Assembly (NCBI RefSeq): GCF_900116495.1
Contig: NZ_FPAY01000001.1
Coordinates: 806,001-870,000, forward strand
From: Arthrobacter sp. ov118
GTDB taxonomy: Bacteria > Actinomycetota > Actinomycetes > Actinomycetales > Micrococcaceae
Direction of reading: 5' to 3'
DNA length: 64,000 bases
In this document: positions 9,237 to 17,899 of the stretch, piece after piece
Numbering within the stretch: position 1 is the stretch's first letter
How the letters are laid out: each line of letters begins with the position of its first letter
The notes under the pieces: model-generated
Told to the model about the DNA's origin: nothing
What the model saw: only the letters and a program-made list of their open reading frames with translations
Database searches by the model: none
Made by a program: the position numbers and the translations under genes

Positions 9237-9671
9237 CTAGTCTCCTCTCGCCTTCCTGGTCGCGGCGTCATTGGCCTTCTGGAGCGCTTCTACGAGTTCG
9301 TCCTTGTCCATCTTGGAGCGGCCCCTGATGTTCATTTCCTGCGCGCGCTTATAGAGATGAGCCTTCGACGCTTTGGCATCTACGCCTCCCGCAGTGGGTT
9401 GGGATGAATCACGGCCCTCCGCCGCACGCTCATCAGAAGGCCCCCGTTCCTCCTTCGGCTCCCAGTGATCGCCCACCTTTTCATAGCTGTGTTTCAGCGA
9501 CGCGTAGGCTGTACGGGCGGCCCGGCTTTCATCGTCGGCGTAGGACTCGAGAGCCGAATCGTAGGTCTTAGCGAAGGTGTCCTGGGCTTTTTGCTCCGAG
9601 CGCTGCAGAGTCGATGGAAGCTCGTCCCGGCGGGCATGGCCGCCCTTGCCAGTCTTAGGCACGGCACCCAT
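9237..9671 (-). CDS. ChaB-like protein with C-terminal Rho-N/SAP-like domain
   Basis: 144 residues. The first half (RRDELPSTLQRSEQKAQDTFAKTYDSAL, then SLKHSYEKVGDHW) is a ChaB domain, a small helical fold once linked to cation transport. The C-terminal 40 residues (KAHLYKRAQEMNIRGRSKMDKDELVEAL) match the Rho-termination-factor N-terminal/SAP-like helix pair found in DNA- or RNA-binding proteins. The two are joined by a charged linker. The gene is alone on its strand, converging with the reductases. The physiological role is not known. Confidence 0.8.
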   Translation of the reverse strand: MGAVPKTGKGGHARRDELPSTLQRSEQKAQDTFAKTYDSALESYADDESRAARTAYASLKHSYEKVGDHWEPKEERGPSDERAAEGRDSSQPTAGGVDAKASKAHLYKRAQEMNIRGRSKMDKDELVEALQKANDAATRKARGD

Positions 9672-9756
9672 CCTCCCTCGTTTGCAGGCTGGTCATTTCA
9701 GAACCAGTTTAGTCGCGGATACAAAGTTCGGGACGCATCCGGTGGAGAATGCCTTC

Positions 9757-10575
9757 ATGACCAACGACGATCTTCGGCCTGTCTACTTCCTTTCGGACAG
9801 CACCGGCATCACCGCAGAAACCCTCGGCAACACCTTGCTGACCCAGTTTCCCGCGAATAAGTTTGACCGCATCACAGTCCCCTTCGTCACCACAGCCGAA
9901 CAGGCCAGAACCGTGGTCGGCACTATCGACAAGCTCGCCGCCACGGGCCTGCAGCCGATCGTCTTTTCCACTGCGGTCAGCAGCGACATCCGCCAGGTCC
10001 TGGCGACGTGCAAGGGAATCATCGTGGACCTCATCGGGACGCATGTGGGACAGCTGGAGCAAGCCCTCGGCTCCCAGGCCAGCGGCGAACCCGGCAGGGC
10101 CCATGGCTTGGGCAACGCGGAGCGGTATCAATCCCGGATGGCCGCCGTCGAATACGCCATGGAGCACGACGACGGCCAGAGCCTGCGTGCGCTCGAAAAG
10201 GCCCAGGTCATCCTGGTGGCGCCGTCTCGCTGCGGCAAAACGCCCACCACCATGTACCTGGCACTGCAACACGGCATCTTCGCCGCGAACTTTCCGCTGG
10301 TCGACGAAGACTTCGGACGGGAAGGGCTCCCCAAGCCCCTGAGACCCTTCGTTTCGAAGTGTTTCGGCCTCTCCTCCAACCCCCTGCGCCTGAGCCAGAT
10401 CCGCACCGAGCGGCGCCGCGGCTCATCCTATGCCTCGCTGCGGCAGTGCGGGTTCGAGCTCCGCAGCGCCGAGCAGTTGTACGTCTCCCATAGGATTCCG
10501 TACCTGAATTCGGCCACCGTCTCGGTGGAAGAAATGGCGGCCACCATCCTGCAGCGGATGAACCTCAAACATTAG
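9757..10575 (+). CDS. ppsR: Pyruvate, water dikinase regulatory protein (PSRP)
   Basis: 272 residues from ATG 9757 with GGTGGAG upstream. It matches the DUF299/PSRP family: YFLSDSTGITAETLG at the N terminus, and a P-loop-like VAPSRCGKTPTTMYLA near residue 160. The family both inactivates (ADP-dependent phosphorylation of a Thr) and reactivates PEP synthase. It sits 151 bp before the PEP synthase gene on the same strand, which supports that pairing. This gives the cell reversible control of gluconeogenic PEP formation. Confidence 0.93.
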   Translation: MTNDDLRPVYFLSDSTGITAETLGNTLLTQFPANKFDRITVPFVTTAEQARTVVGTIDKLAATGLQPIVFSTAVSSDIRQVLATCKGIIVDLIGTHVGQLEQALGSQASGEPGRAHGLGNAERYQSRMAAVEYAMEHDDGQSLRALEKAQVILVAPSRCGKTPTTMYLALQHGIFAANFPLVDEDFGREGLPKPLRPFVSKCFGLSSNPLRLSQIRTERRRGSSYASLRQCGFELRSAEQLYVSHRIPYLNSATVSVEEMAATILQRMNLKH

Positions 10576-10726
10576 GGAAAAGTTTCACAAAGCCGGTGTG
10601 GCGCACGTCATATGGAAACAGCACCGCAGACCTGTCACTGTGGACGGGACCCGCGCCCTGCAACCGGCCATCGCCGCGAACGGGGCGGCGCAATTGCATG
10701 CCATCATCTGCAAAGGAGCAGCAAGT

Positions 10727-13132
10727 ATGACGACAGACATCCTGTGGTTCTCAGAACTCGGACTCAAGGACCTGGACCGGGTGGGCGGAAAGAATGCCTC
10801 CCTCGGCGAAATGGTGCAGAATCTGACCTCCGCCGGGGTCCAGGTCCCGGACGGCTTCGCCACCACCGCGGATGCCTACCGCAACTTCCTGGCAGATTCC
10901 GGCCTGGACCAGAAGATCGCGGACCGGCTGGCCGGCCTGGACACTGATGATGTGACGGCCCTGGCCTCGGCCGGGCAGGAGATCCGGGCACTGGTGCGCG
11001 AGACGCCCTTCCTGCCGGCCTTTGAAGCGCAGATCCGGGACGCCTACCAGCAATTGGTGGACAAGCACGGTGGCTCTGAGGACCTGTCCTGGGCGGTCCG
11101 TTCCAGCGCTACGGCGGAAGACCTTCCCGATGCATCGTTTGCCGGGCAGCAGGAGACATTCCTGAACGTCCGCGGAATTGAGAACATCCTGCTCGCCATC
11201 AAGGATGTGTTCGCGTCCCTCTACAACGACCGGGCGATCGCCTACCGCGTGCACCACAAATTCGAACACGCCGAGGTGGCACTCTCGGCCGGCATTCAGC
11301 GCATGGTGCGCTCCGACGTCGGGGCCTCCGGCGTCATGTTCACCATGGACACGGAGTCCGGGTTCCAGGACGCCGTGTTCGTCACGTCCTCCTACGGCCT
11401 CGGCGAGGCCGTCGTGCAAGGCGCGGTCAACCCGGATGAATTCTACGTCTACAAGCCCGCGCTGCAGGCCGGCCGTCCCGCCATCCTCAAGCGCGGACTG
11501 GGCGAGAAGGCACTCCAGATGACCTACACGGCCAGCCGCGAGATCGGCCGCACCATCGACTTCGTCCCGGTTGAGGCCTCGTTGCGGAACCGCTTCAGCC
11601 TCAGCGACGAGGACGTCGAACAGCTTGCCCGGCATGCTGTCGCCATCGAGAACCACTACGGCCGCCCGATGGATATCGAATGGGGCAAGGACGGGATCGA
11701 CGGCGGCCTGTACATCCTGCAGGCGCGCCCGGAGACCGTGCAGTCCCGCCGTGCCTCTGGGAGCCTGAGCCGTTTCCGTCTGAACGGGACGGCCCCGGTG
11801 CTGGTCGAGGGCCGTGCCATCGGGCAGCGCATCGGCGCCGGCAGAGTCCGCATCCTCACCGCGATCGACCAGATGGCCGGGTTCAAGACCGGCGATGTCC
11901 TCGTCGCCGACATGACCGACCCGGACTGGGAACCGATCATGAAGCGTGCCTCCGCCATCGTGACCAACCGCGGCGGACGGACCTGCCACGCGGCGATCAT
12001 TGCCCGGGAACTGGGGATCCCCGCCGTCGTCGGCACCGGCGACGCCACGGAGGCGCTCTCCGACGGCCTCGAAGTGACAGTCTCCTGCGCCGACGGCGAG
12101 ACCGGCCTGATCTACGAAGGGCTCCTGGATTTCAGCATCGAGGAAACCGAGGTCACCCAGCTGCCTGAGGCCCCGGTCAAGGTCATGATGAATGTCGGCA
12201 CCCCGGAGCAGGCGTTCACCTTCGCGCAGCTGCCCAACCACGGCGTGGGCCTGGCCCGGCTCGAATTCATCATCAACCGCCAGATCGGCATCCACCCCAA
12301 GGCACTGCTGAACCTGGACGATCAGCCGGCGGACGTCGCCGCGGAAATCCGGGAGCGGATCGCCGCGTACGACAGCCCGCGCGACTACTACATCAAGCGC
12401 CTAGCGGAAGGCGTGTCCACCATCGCGGCGGCCTACGCGCCCGAGCCGGTGATTGTGCGCATGTCCGACTTCAAGTCCAACGAGTACGCCAACCTGATTG
12501 GCGGACCGGCCTACGAGCCGCACGAAGAAAACCCGATGATCGGCTTCCGCGGCGCCTCACGGTATCTGGAGCCGTCCTTCCGGGACTGCTTCGACCTCGA
12601 GTGCGAGGCCCTGTCCTTCGTCCGCAACGAGATGGGGCTGACCAACGTCAAGCTGATGATCCCGTTCGTGCGAACCCTGGACGAGGCCCGCGGCGTCATC
12701 GACCTGTTGGCGGAGAACGGCCTCACCCGCGGCGAGAACGGCCTCGAGGTGATCATGATGTGCGAGATTCCGTCCAACGCCCTGCTCGCCGACGAGTTCC
12801 TGGACTACTTCGACGGCTTCTCCATCGGCTCCAATGACATGACCCAGCTGACCCTGGGCCTGGACCGGGATTCCGCGATCGTGTCGGGCAGCTTCGATGA
12901 ACGCGACCCCGCCGTCAAGAAGCTCCTGAGCATGGCCATCAAGGCGTGCAAGGCGCGTGGCAAGTATGTGGGCATCTGCGGCCAGGGTCCCAGCGACCAC
13001 ACGGACTTCGCCGAGTGGCTGGTCGAAGAAGGCATCGATTCCGTCTCCTTGAACCCCGACACCGTGGTGGACACCTGGCTCCGGCTCGCCGGCACGACCG
13101 TCGACGCAGGGGTCGGCGCCGCGGCGAACTGA
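10727..13132 (+). CDS. ppsA: Phosphoenolpyruvate synthase (pyruvate, water dikinase)
   Basis: 801 residues, the expected length. The start is ATG 10727 with AAAGGAG upstream. The order is an N-terminal ATP-grasp domain (ending ILQARPETVQ), a central swivelling domain with the phosphohistidine in GGRTCHAAIIAREL, and a C-terminal TIM barrel with the PEP-site signature FSIGSNDMTQLTLGLDRDS. It makes PEP from pyruvate and ATP for gluconeogenesis. The regulatory protein is encoded just upstream. A terminator hairpin follows immediately at 13135. Confidence 0.96.
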   Translation: MTTDILWFSELGLKDLDRVGGKNASLGEMVQNLTSAGVQVPDGFATTADAYRNFLADSGLDQKIADRLAGLDTDDVTALASAGQEIRALVRETPFLPAFEAQIRDAYQQLVDKHGGSEDLSWAVRSSATAEDLPDASFAGQQETFLNVRGIENILLAIKDVFASLYNDRAIAYRVHHKFEHAEVALSAGIQRMVRSDVGASGVMFTMDTESGFQDAVFVTSSYGLGEAVVQGAVNPDEFYVYKPALQAGRPAILKRGLGEKALQMTYTASREIGRTIDFVPVEASLRNRFSLSDEDVEQLARHAVAIENHYGRPMDIEWGKDGIDGGLYILQARPETVQSRRASGSLSRFRLNGTAPVLVEGRAIGQRIGAGRVRILTAIDQMAGFKTGDVLVADMTDPDWEPIMKRASAIVTNRGGRTCHAAIIARELGIPAVVGTGDATEALSDGLEVTVSCADGETGLIYEGLLDFSIEETEVTQLPEAPVKVMMNVGTPEQAFTFAQLPNHGVGLARLEFIINRQIGIHPKALLNLDDQPADVAAEIRERIAAYDSPRDYYIKRLAEGVSTIAAAYAPEPVIVRMSDFKSNEYANLIGGPAYEPHEENPMIGFRGASRYLEPSFRDCFDLECEALSFVRNEMGLTNVKLMIPFVRTLDEARGVIDLLAENGLTRGENGLEVIMMCEIPSNALLADEFLDYFDGFSIGSNDMTQLTLGLDRDSAIVSGSFDERDPAVKKLLSMAIKACKARGKYVGICGQGPSDHTDFAEWLVEEGIDSVSLNPDTVVDTWLRLAGTTVDAGVGAAAN

Positions 13133-13134
13133 CC

Positions 13135-13167
13135 AAGTGGAGGATCGCCATCGGCGGTCCTCCACTT
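13135..13167 (+). terminator. Terminator hairpin between ppsA and a convergent gene
   Basis: A 15-bp stem (arms 13135-13149 and 13153-13167, one G-U pair, 3-nt loop) followed by TTAC. It starts two bases after the ppsA stop codon and also faces the end of the convergent glyoxalase-fold gene. Confidence 0.75.
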
Positions 13168-13182
13168 TTACAACCTTGCGCT

Positions 13183-13551
13183 TTACTTGGGCGGGATTTC
13201 CTGGATCACCCAGCGGTTGCCGTCCGGGTCACTGAAGTACGCGAAGGCAAAGCCGCCGAGGTCCTGGACCTCGCTGACGGGCGCGCCTCGCCGGAGCAGC
13301 TCGCCCCGCACGGCAGCCATGTCCGGGACGACCAGCTGGAGGCCTTCCAGGCTGCCGGGGACCATGCTGGTCATCCCGGTTCCGATGACAATGGAGGCTG
13401 ATGAACCAGGCGGGGTGAGCTGGACCACCCGCATGCCGGGGATGTGCTCGACGTCGTGATCCAGCACGAAGCCGAGGTTGTCAGTGTAGAAGGCCTTGGC
13501 CCGGTCCACGTCGGAGACTGGTATTTGGACGACCTCGAGGCGGAGTTCCAT
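13183..13551 (-). CDS. VOC (glyoxalase/bleomycin resistance fold) protein
   Basis: 122 residues, one vicinal-oxygen-chelate domain. The start LRLEVVQIPVSDVDRAKAFYTDNLGF is the classical first beta-alpha-beta unit. The end FAYFSDPDGNRWVIQEI supplies the typical DPDGN turn and metal-ligand glutamate. Such proteins are glyoxalase-like enzymes or binding proteins. Nothing nearby identifies the ligand. It is monocistronic and converges with ppsA. Confidence 0.85.
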   Translation of the reverse strand: MELRLEVVQIPVSDVDRAKAFYTDNLGFVLDHDVEHIPGMRVVQLTPPGSSASIVIGTGMTSMVPGSLEGLQLVVPDMAAVRGELLRRGAPVSEVQDLGGFAFAYFSDPDGNRWVIQEIPPK

Positions 13552-13606
13552 GCCGCTACCCTACGGCACAAACTGGGCACCGGTCCTCAGCCGTGAGGAG
13601 TATGTT

Positions 13607-14131
13607 GTGGGCATGGGAAAAGCTTCATCGGATCGGCGCGATGTAGTCACGGATCGGCTCCTGGGTGCTGCGGAGTTCACTCACGCTCATTGGTTTTTCG
13701 GCAACCTCTATGAGGCCCTGGTCAGGATCCCGGATCGGGTTGCGGCCTCGGAGGCGAGCGCCGAGCTGCCCCGCTCACCCTTCGGAGCCGGCAGTCCCGG
13801 CCGGTACTACGCGCCCGTTGCCCCGCTCAATGTCCCGCTCGCGTGCGCAGCACTCGTGGCAGGCTGGAACCGTCCGGGCAGCCGGCCCTGGCTGATAGTC
13901 GCGGCCGCCAGCTCTGCCGTCGGCGGAGCGGCCACCGCCTACCTGCTGCGGTCCGTCAACCCCAAACTGTTCTTCAGCCCGCAACCACTAAGTGCGGCAC
14001 GCCGAAAGCCGTTGTTGACCAAGTGGTACCGTGTCCACGCGATCAGGCTGGCCGCCAGCGCGATTGCACTGGCCGCCGTCGACCGCGCCCGGATCGGACA
14101 CCTCGCTGACCAGCAACGCGGGGTCAGATAA
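13607..14131 (+). CDS. Hypothetical membrane protein
   Basis: About 174 residues. GTG 13607 is preferred because GAGGAG lies six bases upstream; ATG 13613 is the alternative. The protein has a polar N terminus (HAHWFFGNLYEALVRIPDR) and then two to three hydrophobic segments (LNVPLACAALVAGW, LIVAAASSAVGGAATAYLL, LAASAIALAAV). I do not recognise the family with certainty; the pattern recalls DUF1772-like proteins. The last codons (DQQRGVR) lie inside the left arm of a long inverted repeat that continues downstream. Confidence 0.6.
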   Translation: MGMGKASSDRRDVVTDRLLGAAEFTHAHWFFGNLYEALVRIPDRVAASEASAELPRSPFGAGSPGRYYAPVAPLNVPLACAALVAGWNRPGSRPWLIVAAASSAVGGAATAYLLRSVNPKLFFSPQPLSAARRKPLLTKWYRVHAIRLAASAIALAAVDRARIGHLADQQRGVR

Positions 14132-14186
14132 CGCCCAAAAATCGGGGTTGATTGGGCCGGAAGTGACCCCGCGTTGCACTGGTCAG
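14106..14186. repeat. Long imperfect inverted repeat (hairpin element)
   Basis: The left arm (14106-14126) and right arm (14164-14186) are reverse complements over 21 bp apart from a 2-nt insertion. Inside lies a second stem, GCCCAA / TTGGGC, separated from the outer one by six-base internal loops. The whole can fold as one roughly 80-nt hairpin. It covers the stop codon of the upstream gene and lies about 100 bp before the SOS box. It could be a terminator, an RNA-processing element or a palindromic mobile repeat. Confidence 0.6.
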
Positions 14187-14291
14187 TTCTTGCTCGTCCC
14201 TCGGTCACCCCAGCAGGCTGCTGGAAGCAAAACCCCATGGCCGGATGGCCGATTGGTTCTTTTGTCGGCCCGTACAGCTACACTGAAAACA

Positions 14292-14307
14292 TCGAACATA
14301 TATTCGA
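14292..14307. promoter_or_regulatory. LexA/SOS box of the umuDC operon
   Basis: TCGAACATATATTCGA differs at one position from the perfect actinobacterial LexA palindrome TCGAACNNNNGTTCGA. It lies 14 bases before the GTG start of umuD, so bound LexA would cover the promoter or the transcription start. The genes below it are a translesion polymerase operon, a standard SOS target. Confidence 0.85.
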
Positions 14308-14320
14308 ATAAAGGTGTGTT

Positions 14321-14752
14321 GTGGGCGTTATTATCGGTCCCCGCGTGATAGATGCGGGCAGCTCGTTGTTGTCGGTGCTGATCTCTCCGGTCCCCGTCGC
14401 GGCCGGGTATCCGTCCCCGGCGCAGGACTACTTTGACGGGCGGATCGACCTCAACGAGCACCTGATCAAGGACATCACGTCGACCTACGTCGTGAGGGTG
14501 TCCGGGGAATCGATGGAAGGCGCGGGGATCAGCGACGGTGACGAGCTGATCGTGAACCGGGCACTGGAACCCAAGGACGGATCCGTGGTTGTCGCGGTCC
14601 TGGACGGCGAGCTGACCATCAAGCGGCTGCGCATCACGGGAGCCGGCGTCGTGCTGCAGGCCGACAACCCGGCGTACCCGGACATCCGGGTCCCGTCACT
14701 GTCGGACCTGGTCATCTGGGGCGTCGCGACCCGCTGTCTGCACCATGTCTGA
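14321..14752 (+). CDS. umuD: UmuD-like S24 peptidase / error-prone polymerase subunit
   Basis: 143 residues from GTG 14321. The text VAAGYPSPAQDYFDG holds the expected self-cleavage site (Ala28-Gly29). The catalytic Ser is at about residue 64 in VSGESMEG and the catalytic Lys at about 101 in LTIKRL. RecA-stimulated self-cleavage should yield the active form that joins UmuC as DNA polymerase V. The gene lies directly below an SOS box, and its stop codon falls inside the first unit of a tandem repeat leading into umuC. Confidence 0.93.
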   Translation: MGVIIGPRVIDAGSSLLSVLISPVPVAAGYPSPAQDYFDGRIDLNEHLIKDITSTYVVRVSGESMEGAGISDGDELIVNRALEPKDGSVVVAVLDGELTIKRLRITGAGVVLQADNPAYPDIRVPSLSDLVIWGVATRCLHHV

Positions 14753-14792
14753 GGAAAGCAATGTCTGAGGAAAGCAATGTCTGAGGACCGCC
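14745..14792 (+). repeat. Three tandem 16-bp units at the umuD-umuC junction
   Basis: Units 14745-14760 and 14761-14776 are identical (ATGTCTGAGGAAAGCA). Unit 14777-14792 is diverged in its last five bases. Each carries an ATG, an in-frame-looking MSE and a GAGGA ribosome-site core, and the array ends directly before the real umuC ATG. The umuD stop codon TGA lies in unit 1. The array looks like duplication of a translation-initiation segment and may tune UmuC synthesis. Confidence 0.8.
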
Positions 14793-16091
14793 ATGTCTAA
14801 GCCCGCCCTGATGCGGCACATGCCGCAGATCGCGCACGTGGATGTGAACTGCTTCTATGCCTCGGCCGAGCGGGCCTTCAACCCGTCCCTGGAGGGCCGG
14901 CCCGTCGTCGTCCTGTCCAACAACGACGGCTGCGCCGTTACCCGCTCTCCGGAAGCCAAAGCCCTCGGCATCCCGATGGGCGAGCCGTGGTTCAAACTCG
15001 CCCCGCGGGCCAAGGAGTGGGGCCTCGTGGCCCGCTCCAGCAACTACGAGCTCTACGGGGACATCAGCGCCCGCGTGATGGAGTTGCTGGGCCGCTACTC
15101 GGCCTGGCTGGAGGTGTACAGCATCGACGAGGCCTTCCTCGGCGTCAAAGGCACCCCGGAGGAGCTGCTGGCCCTGGGCCGGACCATCAAGACCACGGTC
15201 CGGCGGAACGTCGGGGTTCCGGTCTGTGTAGGCATCGCCGGGACCAAGACCCTGGCGAAGCTGGCCAACAAGTGGGCCAAAAACAATCCGGCCTTCGGCG
15301 GGGTCTGCCACTGGGACTCCGTGCCCGCCACAGACAGGGAGGCCCTGATGCGCCGCCTGCCGGTGATCGAGATCTGGGGCGTCGCGACCCGGCTGACCAA
15401 ACGGCTCAACGTTCTGGGCATCCGGTCCATCCTCGACCTGCAGGGGGCAGATCCAGTCATGATCCGGGACCGCTTCTCCGTGGTGATGATGCGCACAGTC
15501 CTGGAACTGCAGGGCACCGCGTGCATCCCTATGGAAGAAGAACGCATCGGCCGGGACCAGCTCATATTCTCCCGGTCCTTCGCCACCCCCATCACCACCG
15601 CGGCAGGGATGCAGCAGGTCCTGTCCGTCTACGGCCAGCAGGCCTCGGCGCGGCTGGCCAAACACGGCCTCCAGGCCAAGGTCCTCACCGCGTTTGCCGC
15701 CACGTCCCACTACAACCCGAAAGACACCTCCTACCCCTCGGTGTGTGTGGCGCTGCCCATGCCCACCGCGGATCCTGTCCTGCTGACCAGGGCCGCGCAC
15801 GCCCTCCTCCCCCATATCCACGAAGGCATCAGGTACGCCAAGGCCGGCATCATGGTCACCGACCTCCGGCCTACAAGCAACCAGGCACCCCTCGCCACGT
15901 TCGAAAACCAGCACGAGGAGCGCCGTATCGGCACCCTCCTGGAGGACGTCACCCGCCGCTACGGACGCGGTTCCATCGGCCTGGGCCACGCCGGCATAAA
16001 AACCGGCCTGGACTGGACCATGAAACGCGACATGCTCTCCCCCCGCTACACCACGCACTGGGACGAACTCCCCCTCGTCAAAGCCGCCTAA
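14793..16091 (+). CDS. umuC: UmuC / DNA polymerase V catalytic subunit (Y family)
   Basis: 432 residues. The Y-family active site is complete: VDVNCFYASAERAF at the N terminus and YSIDEAFL near residue 110 give the three metal-binding carboxylates. The helix-hairpin-helix part (VIEIWGVATRLTKRLNVLGI) and a little-finger domain follow. It extends DNA across lesions, partnered by cleaved UmuD. It is translationally linked to umuD through the tandem repeat just upstream. Expression should be SOS-induced. Confidence 0.95.
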   Translation: MSKPALMRHMPQIAHVDVNCFYASAERAFNPSLEGRPVVVLSNNDGCAVTRSPEAKALGIPMGEPWFKLAPRAKEWGLVARSSNYELYGDISARVMELLGRYSAWLEVYSIDEAFLGVKGTPEELLALGRTIKTTVRRNVGVPVCVGIAGTKTLAKLANKWAKNNPAFGGVCHWDSVPATDREALMRRLPVIEIWGVATRLTKRLNVLGIRSILDLQGADPVMIRDRFSVVMMRTVLELQGTACIPMEEERIGRDQLIFSRSFATPITTAAGMQQVLSVYGQQASARLAKHGLQAKVLTAFAATSHYNPKDTSYPSVCVALPMPTADPVLLTRAAHALLPHIHEGIRYAKAGIMVTDLRPTSNQAPLATFENQHEERRIGTLLEDVTRRYGRGSIGLGHAGIKTGLDWTMKRDMLSPRYTTHWDELPLVKAA

Positions 16092-16129
16092 CCAACCAGC
16101 ACCACCGCATCACGAAAGTACAGGCACAC

Positions 16130-16450
16130 ATGACCACCACTGCCGAAGCCCCCGCACAGACCCACCACCTCCAGGTCCGGACCGACCCGGCAGGAAAGCC
16201 CCTCGCCATCCGGCACGACGGACAGATCTGGCTTGTCGACCCCAGTACAGAGGCCCAGCACTGGTTCGGCGGGGACGTCTCGCCGGACAGTGGACGGACG
16301 GCACCTGCGGGGAGCGGCGACCCGGTCAGCATCGAATACTGGAGGATACAGGTCCGCCTCGGAGCCTCGGACTCCGCGCTACAGACGTTCGAGCTGCGCC
16401 GGGACCCGCGGGCCGAACAGTGGATGCTGGAGTCGATCACCAGCAGTTAG
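16130..16450 (+). CDS. Small conserved-looking protein of the SOS operon (DUF6504-like)
   Basis: 106 residues from ATG 16130, 38 bp after umuC. The pattern (short strands GQIWLVD, VSIEYWRIQVRL, LQTFELRRDPRAEQWML) resembles a small beta-rich domain often placed beside actinobacterial Y-family polymerases (DUF6504). That naming is from memory and unverified. Its position suggests SOS co-expression and a possible accessory role in mutagenic repair. No catalytic residues are recognisable. Confidence 0.6.
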   Translation: MTTTAEAPAQTHHLQVRTDPAGKPLAIRHDGQIWLVDPSTEAQHWFGGDVSPDSGRTAPAGSGDPVSIEYWRIQVRLGASDSALQTFELRRDPRAEQWMLESITSS

Positions 16451-16567
16451 CGCCACCCTTGCGCGGCATGGTTTTCCCGGAACCGGACCGCCTCCGAACC
16501 TGGCTGGGCTAATTTCTGCCGGCGCCACCGGGTCAGCGAGCGCCGAACGCGTGCCGGGTATCCTTGC

Positions 16568-17119
<552 letters not shown>

Positions 17120-17144
17120 CCATCGGTGCGGCGCATCGGTCCAG

Positions 17145-17447
17145 TCAGTCGCGAAGCGGCGACCCGACCACGTTGAACCGAAACCCACCGAACGTGCCGG
17201 ACAGTAGCGGGCGTGCCACCGTGATGGATGCCTGGACCTCCGGCAACGCGAGGGAAGACCTATGGGCCTCCTCGCTCGCCCACAGCTCCACTACAAAGAC
17301 GGTGTCCGGGTCGTCGTCGTTCACTCCAACCTCGTAGGCGAGGCAGCCGATCTGCCGGAGCGTCTCGCTGCGTTCAGTCAGGTGGCGCACCAACTCGTCG
17401 CGCTTACCGGAGACCGCGCCGAGCGTTCCCACATTCGCAAAGGTCAT
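17145..17447 (-). CDS. Antibiotic-biosynthesis-monooxygenase (ABM) family protein
   Basis: 100 residues, a ferredoxin-like ABM domain. VGTLGAVSGKRDELVRHLTERSETL is the first strand and helix, and VFVVELWASEEAHRSSLALPEV is the conserved ELWxSEEAH segment of putative quinol monooxygenases. Such dimers oxidise small quinols or aromatics or act in stress responses. The next gene on the strand is a VOC-fold protein, 31 bp upstream, so they may be co-transcribed. Confidence 0.85.
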   Translation of the reverse strand: MTFANVGTLGAVSGKRDELVRHLTERSETLRQIGCLAYEVGVNDDDPDTVFVVELWASEEAHRSSLALPEVQASITVARPLLSGTFGGFRFNVVGSPLRD

Positions 17448-17478
17448 AGCCGTCTATACCCCTTGATAACGTCTGGTG

Positions 17479-17835
17479 TCAGTCCAGGCAGAGGCAGAAC
17501 GGATGCCCGGCCGGGTCGAGGAACACCCGGAATGACGTTCCCGGCTGGTGTTCGTGCTTGGTCGCACCGAGCTCGAGCACCGCAGCCTCGGCGGCGTCGA
17601 GGTCGTCCACCACGACATCGAGGTGCATCTGCTGCGGTACGTCTTGGCCAGGCCATTGCGGCGGCGTATAGGACTCGACTTTCTGGAAGCTCAGCGAATC
17701 GCCGTGCTCGGCGCGGACGGAACACCAGTCGTCGTCTAGCTCGATCTTCCAATCGAGCAGGGTGCCGTAGAACTCGGCCAGGGTCTTGGGGTCAGGACAG
17801 TCGAGTACGACGACCGGGAAGCGTGCGATAGCCAT
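17479..17835 (-). CDS. VOC (glyoxalase fold) protein
   Basis: 118 residues from ATG 17835, chosen because FPVVVLDCPDPKTLAEFYGTLLDW is the normal N-terminal unit; a start 12 codons earlier adds non-matching residues. QQMHLDVVVDDLDAAEAAVLELGAT and FRVFLDPAGHPFCLCLD complete the paired beta-alpha-beta-beta-beta modules. This type is common in Actinobacteria as glyoxalase or resistance-like proteins. The ligand is unknown. Confidence 0.85.
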   Translation of the reverse strand: MAIARFPVVVLDCPDPKTLAEFYGTLLDWKIELDDDWCSVRAEHGDSLSFQKVESYTPPQWPGQDVPQQMHLDVVVDDLDAAEAAVLELGATKHEHQPGTSFRVFLDPAGHPFCLCLD

Positions 17836-17899
17836 GGCCAACACTCTAAGACCGTTCCCCGCGAATCGCACCCGGTTCGTTGGACAAAGTTGGCGAACG

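Noticed and set aside
10751..12295. 514-codon open frame opposite ppsA
   Set aside because: ppsA is complete with catalytic motifs; the reverse frame has no recognisable domain and no ribosome site.
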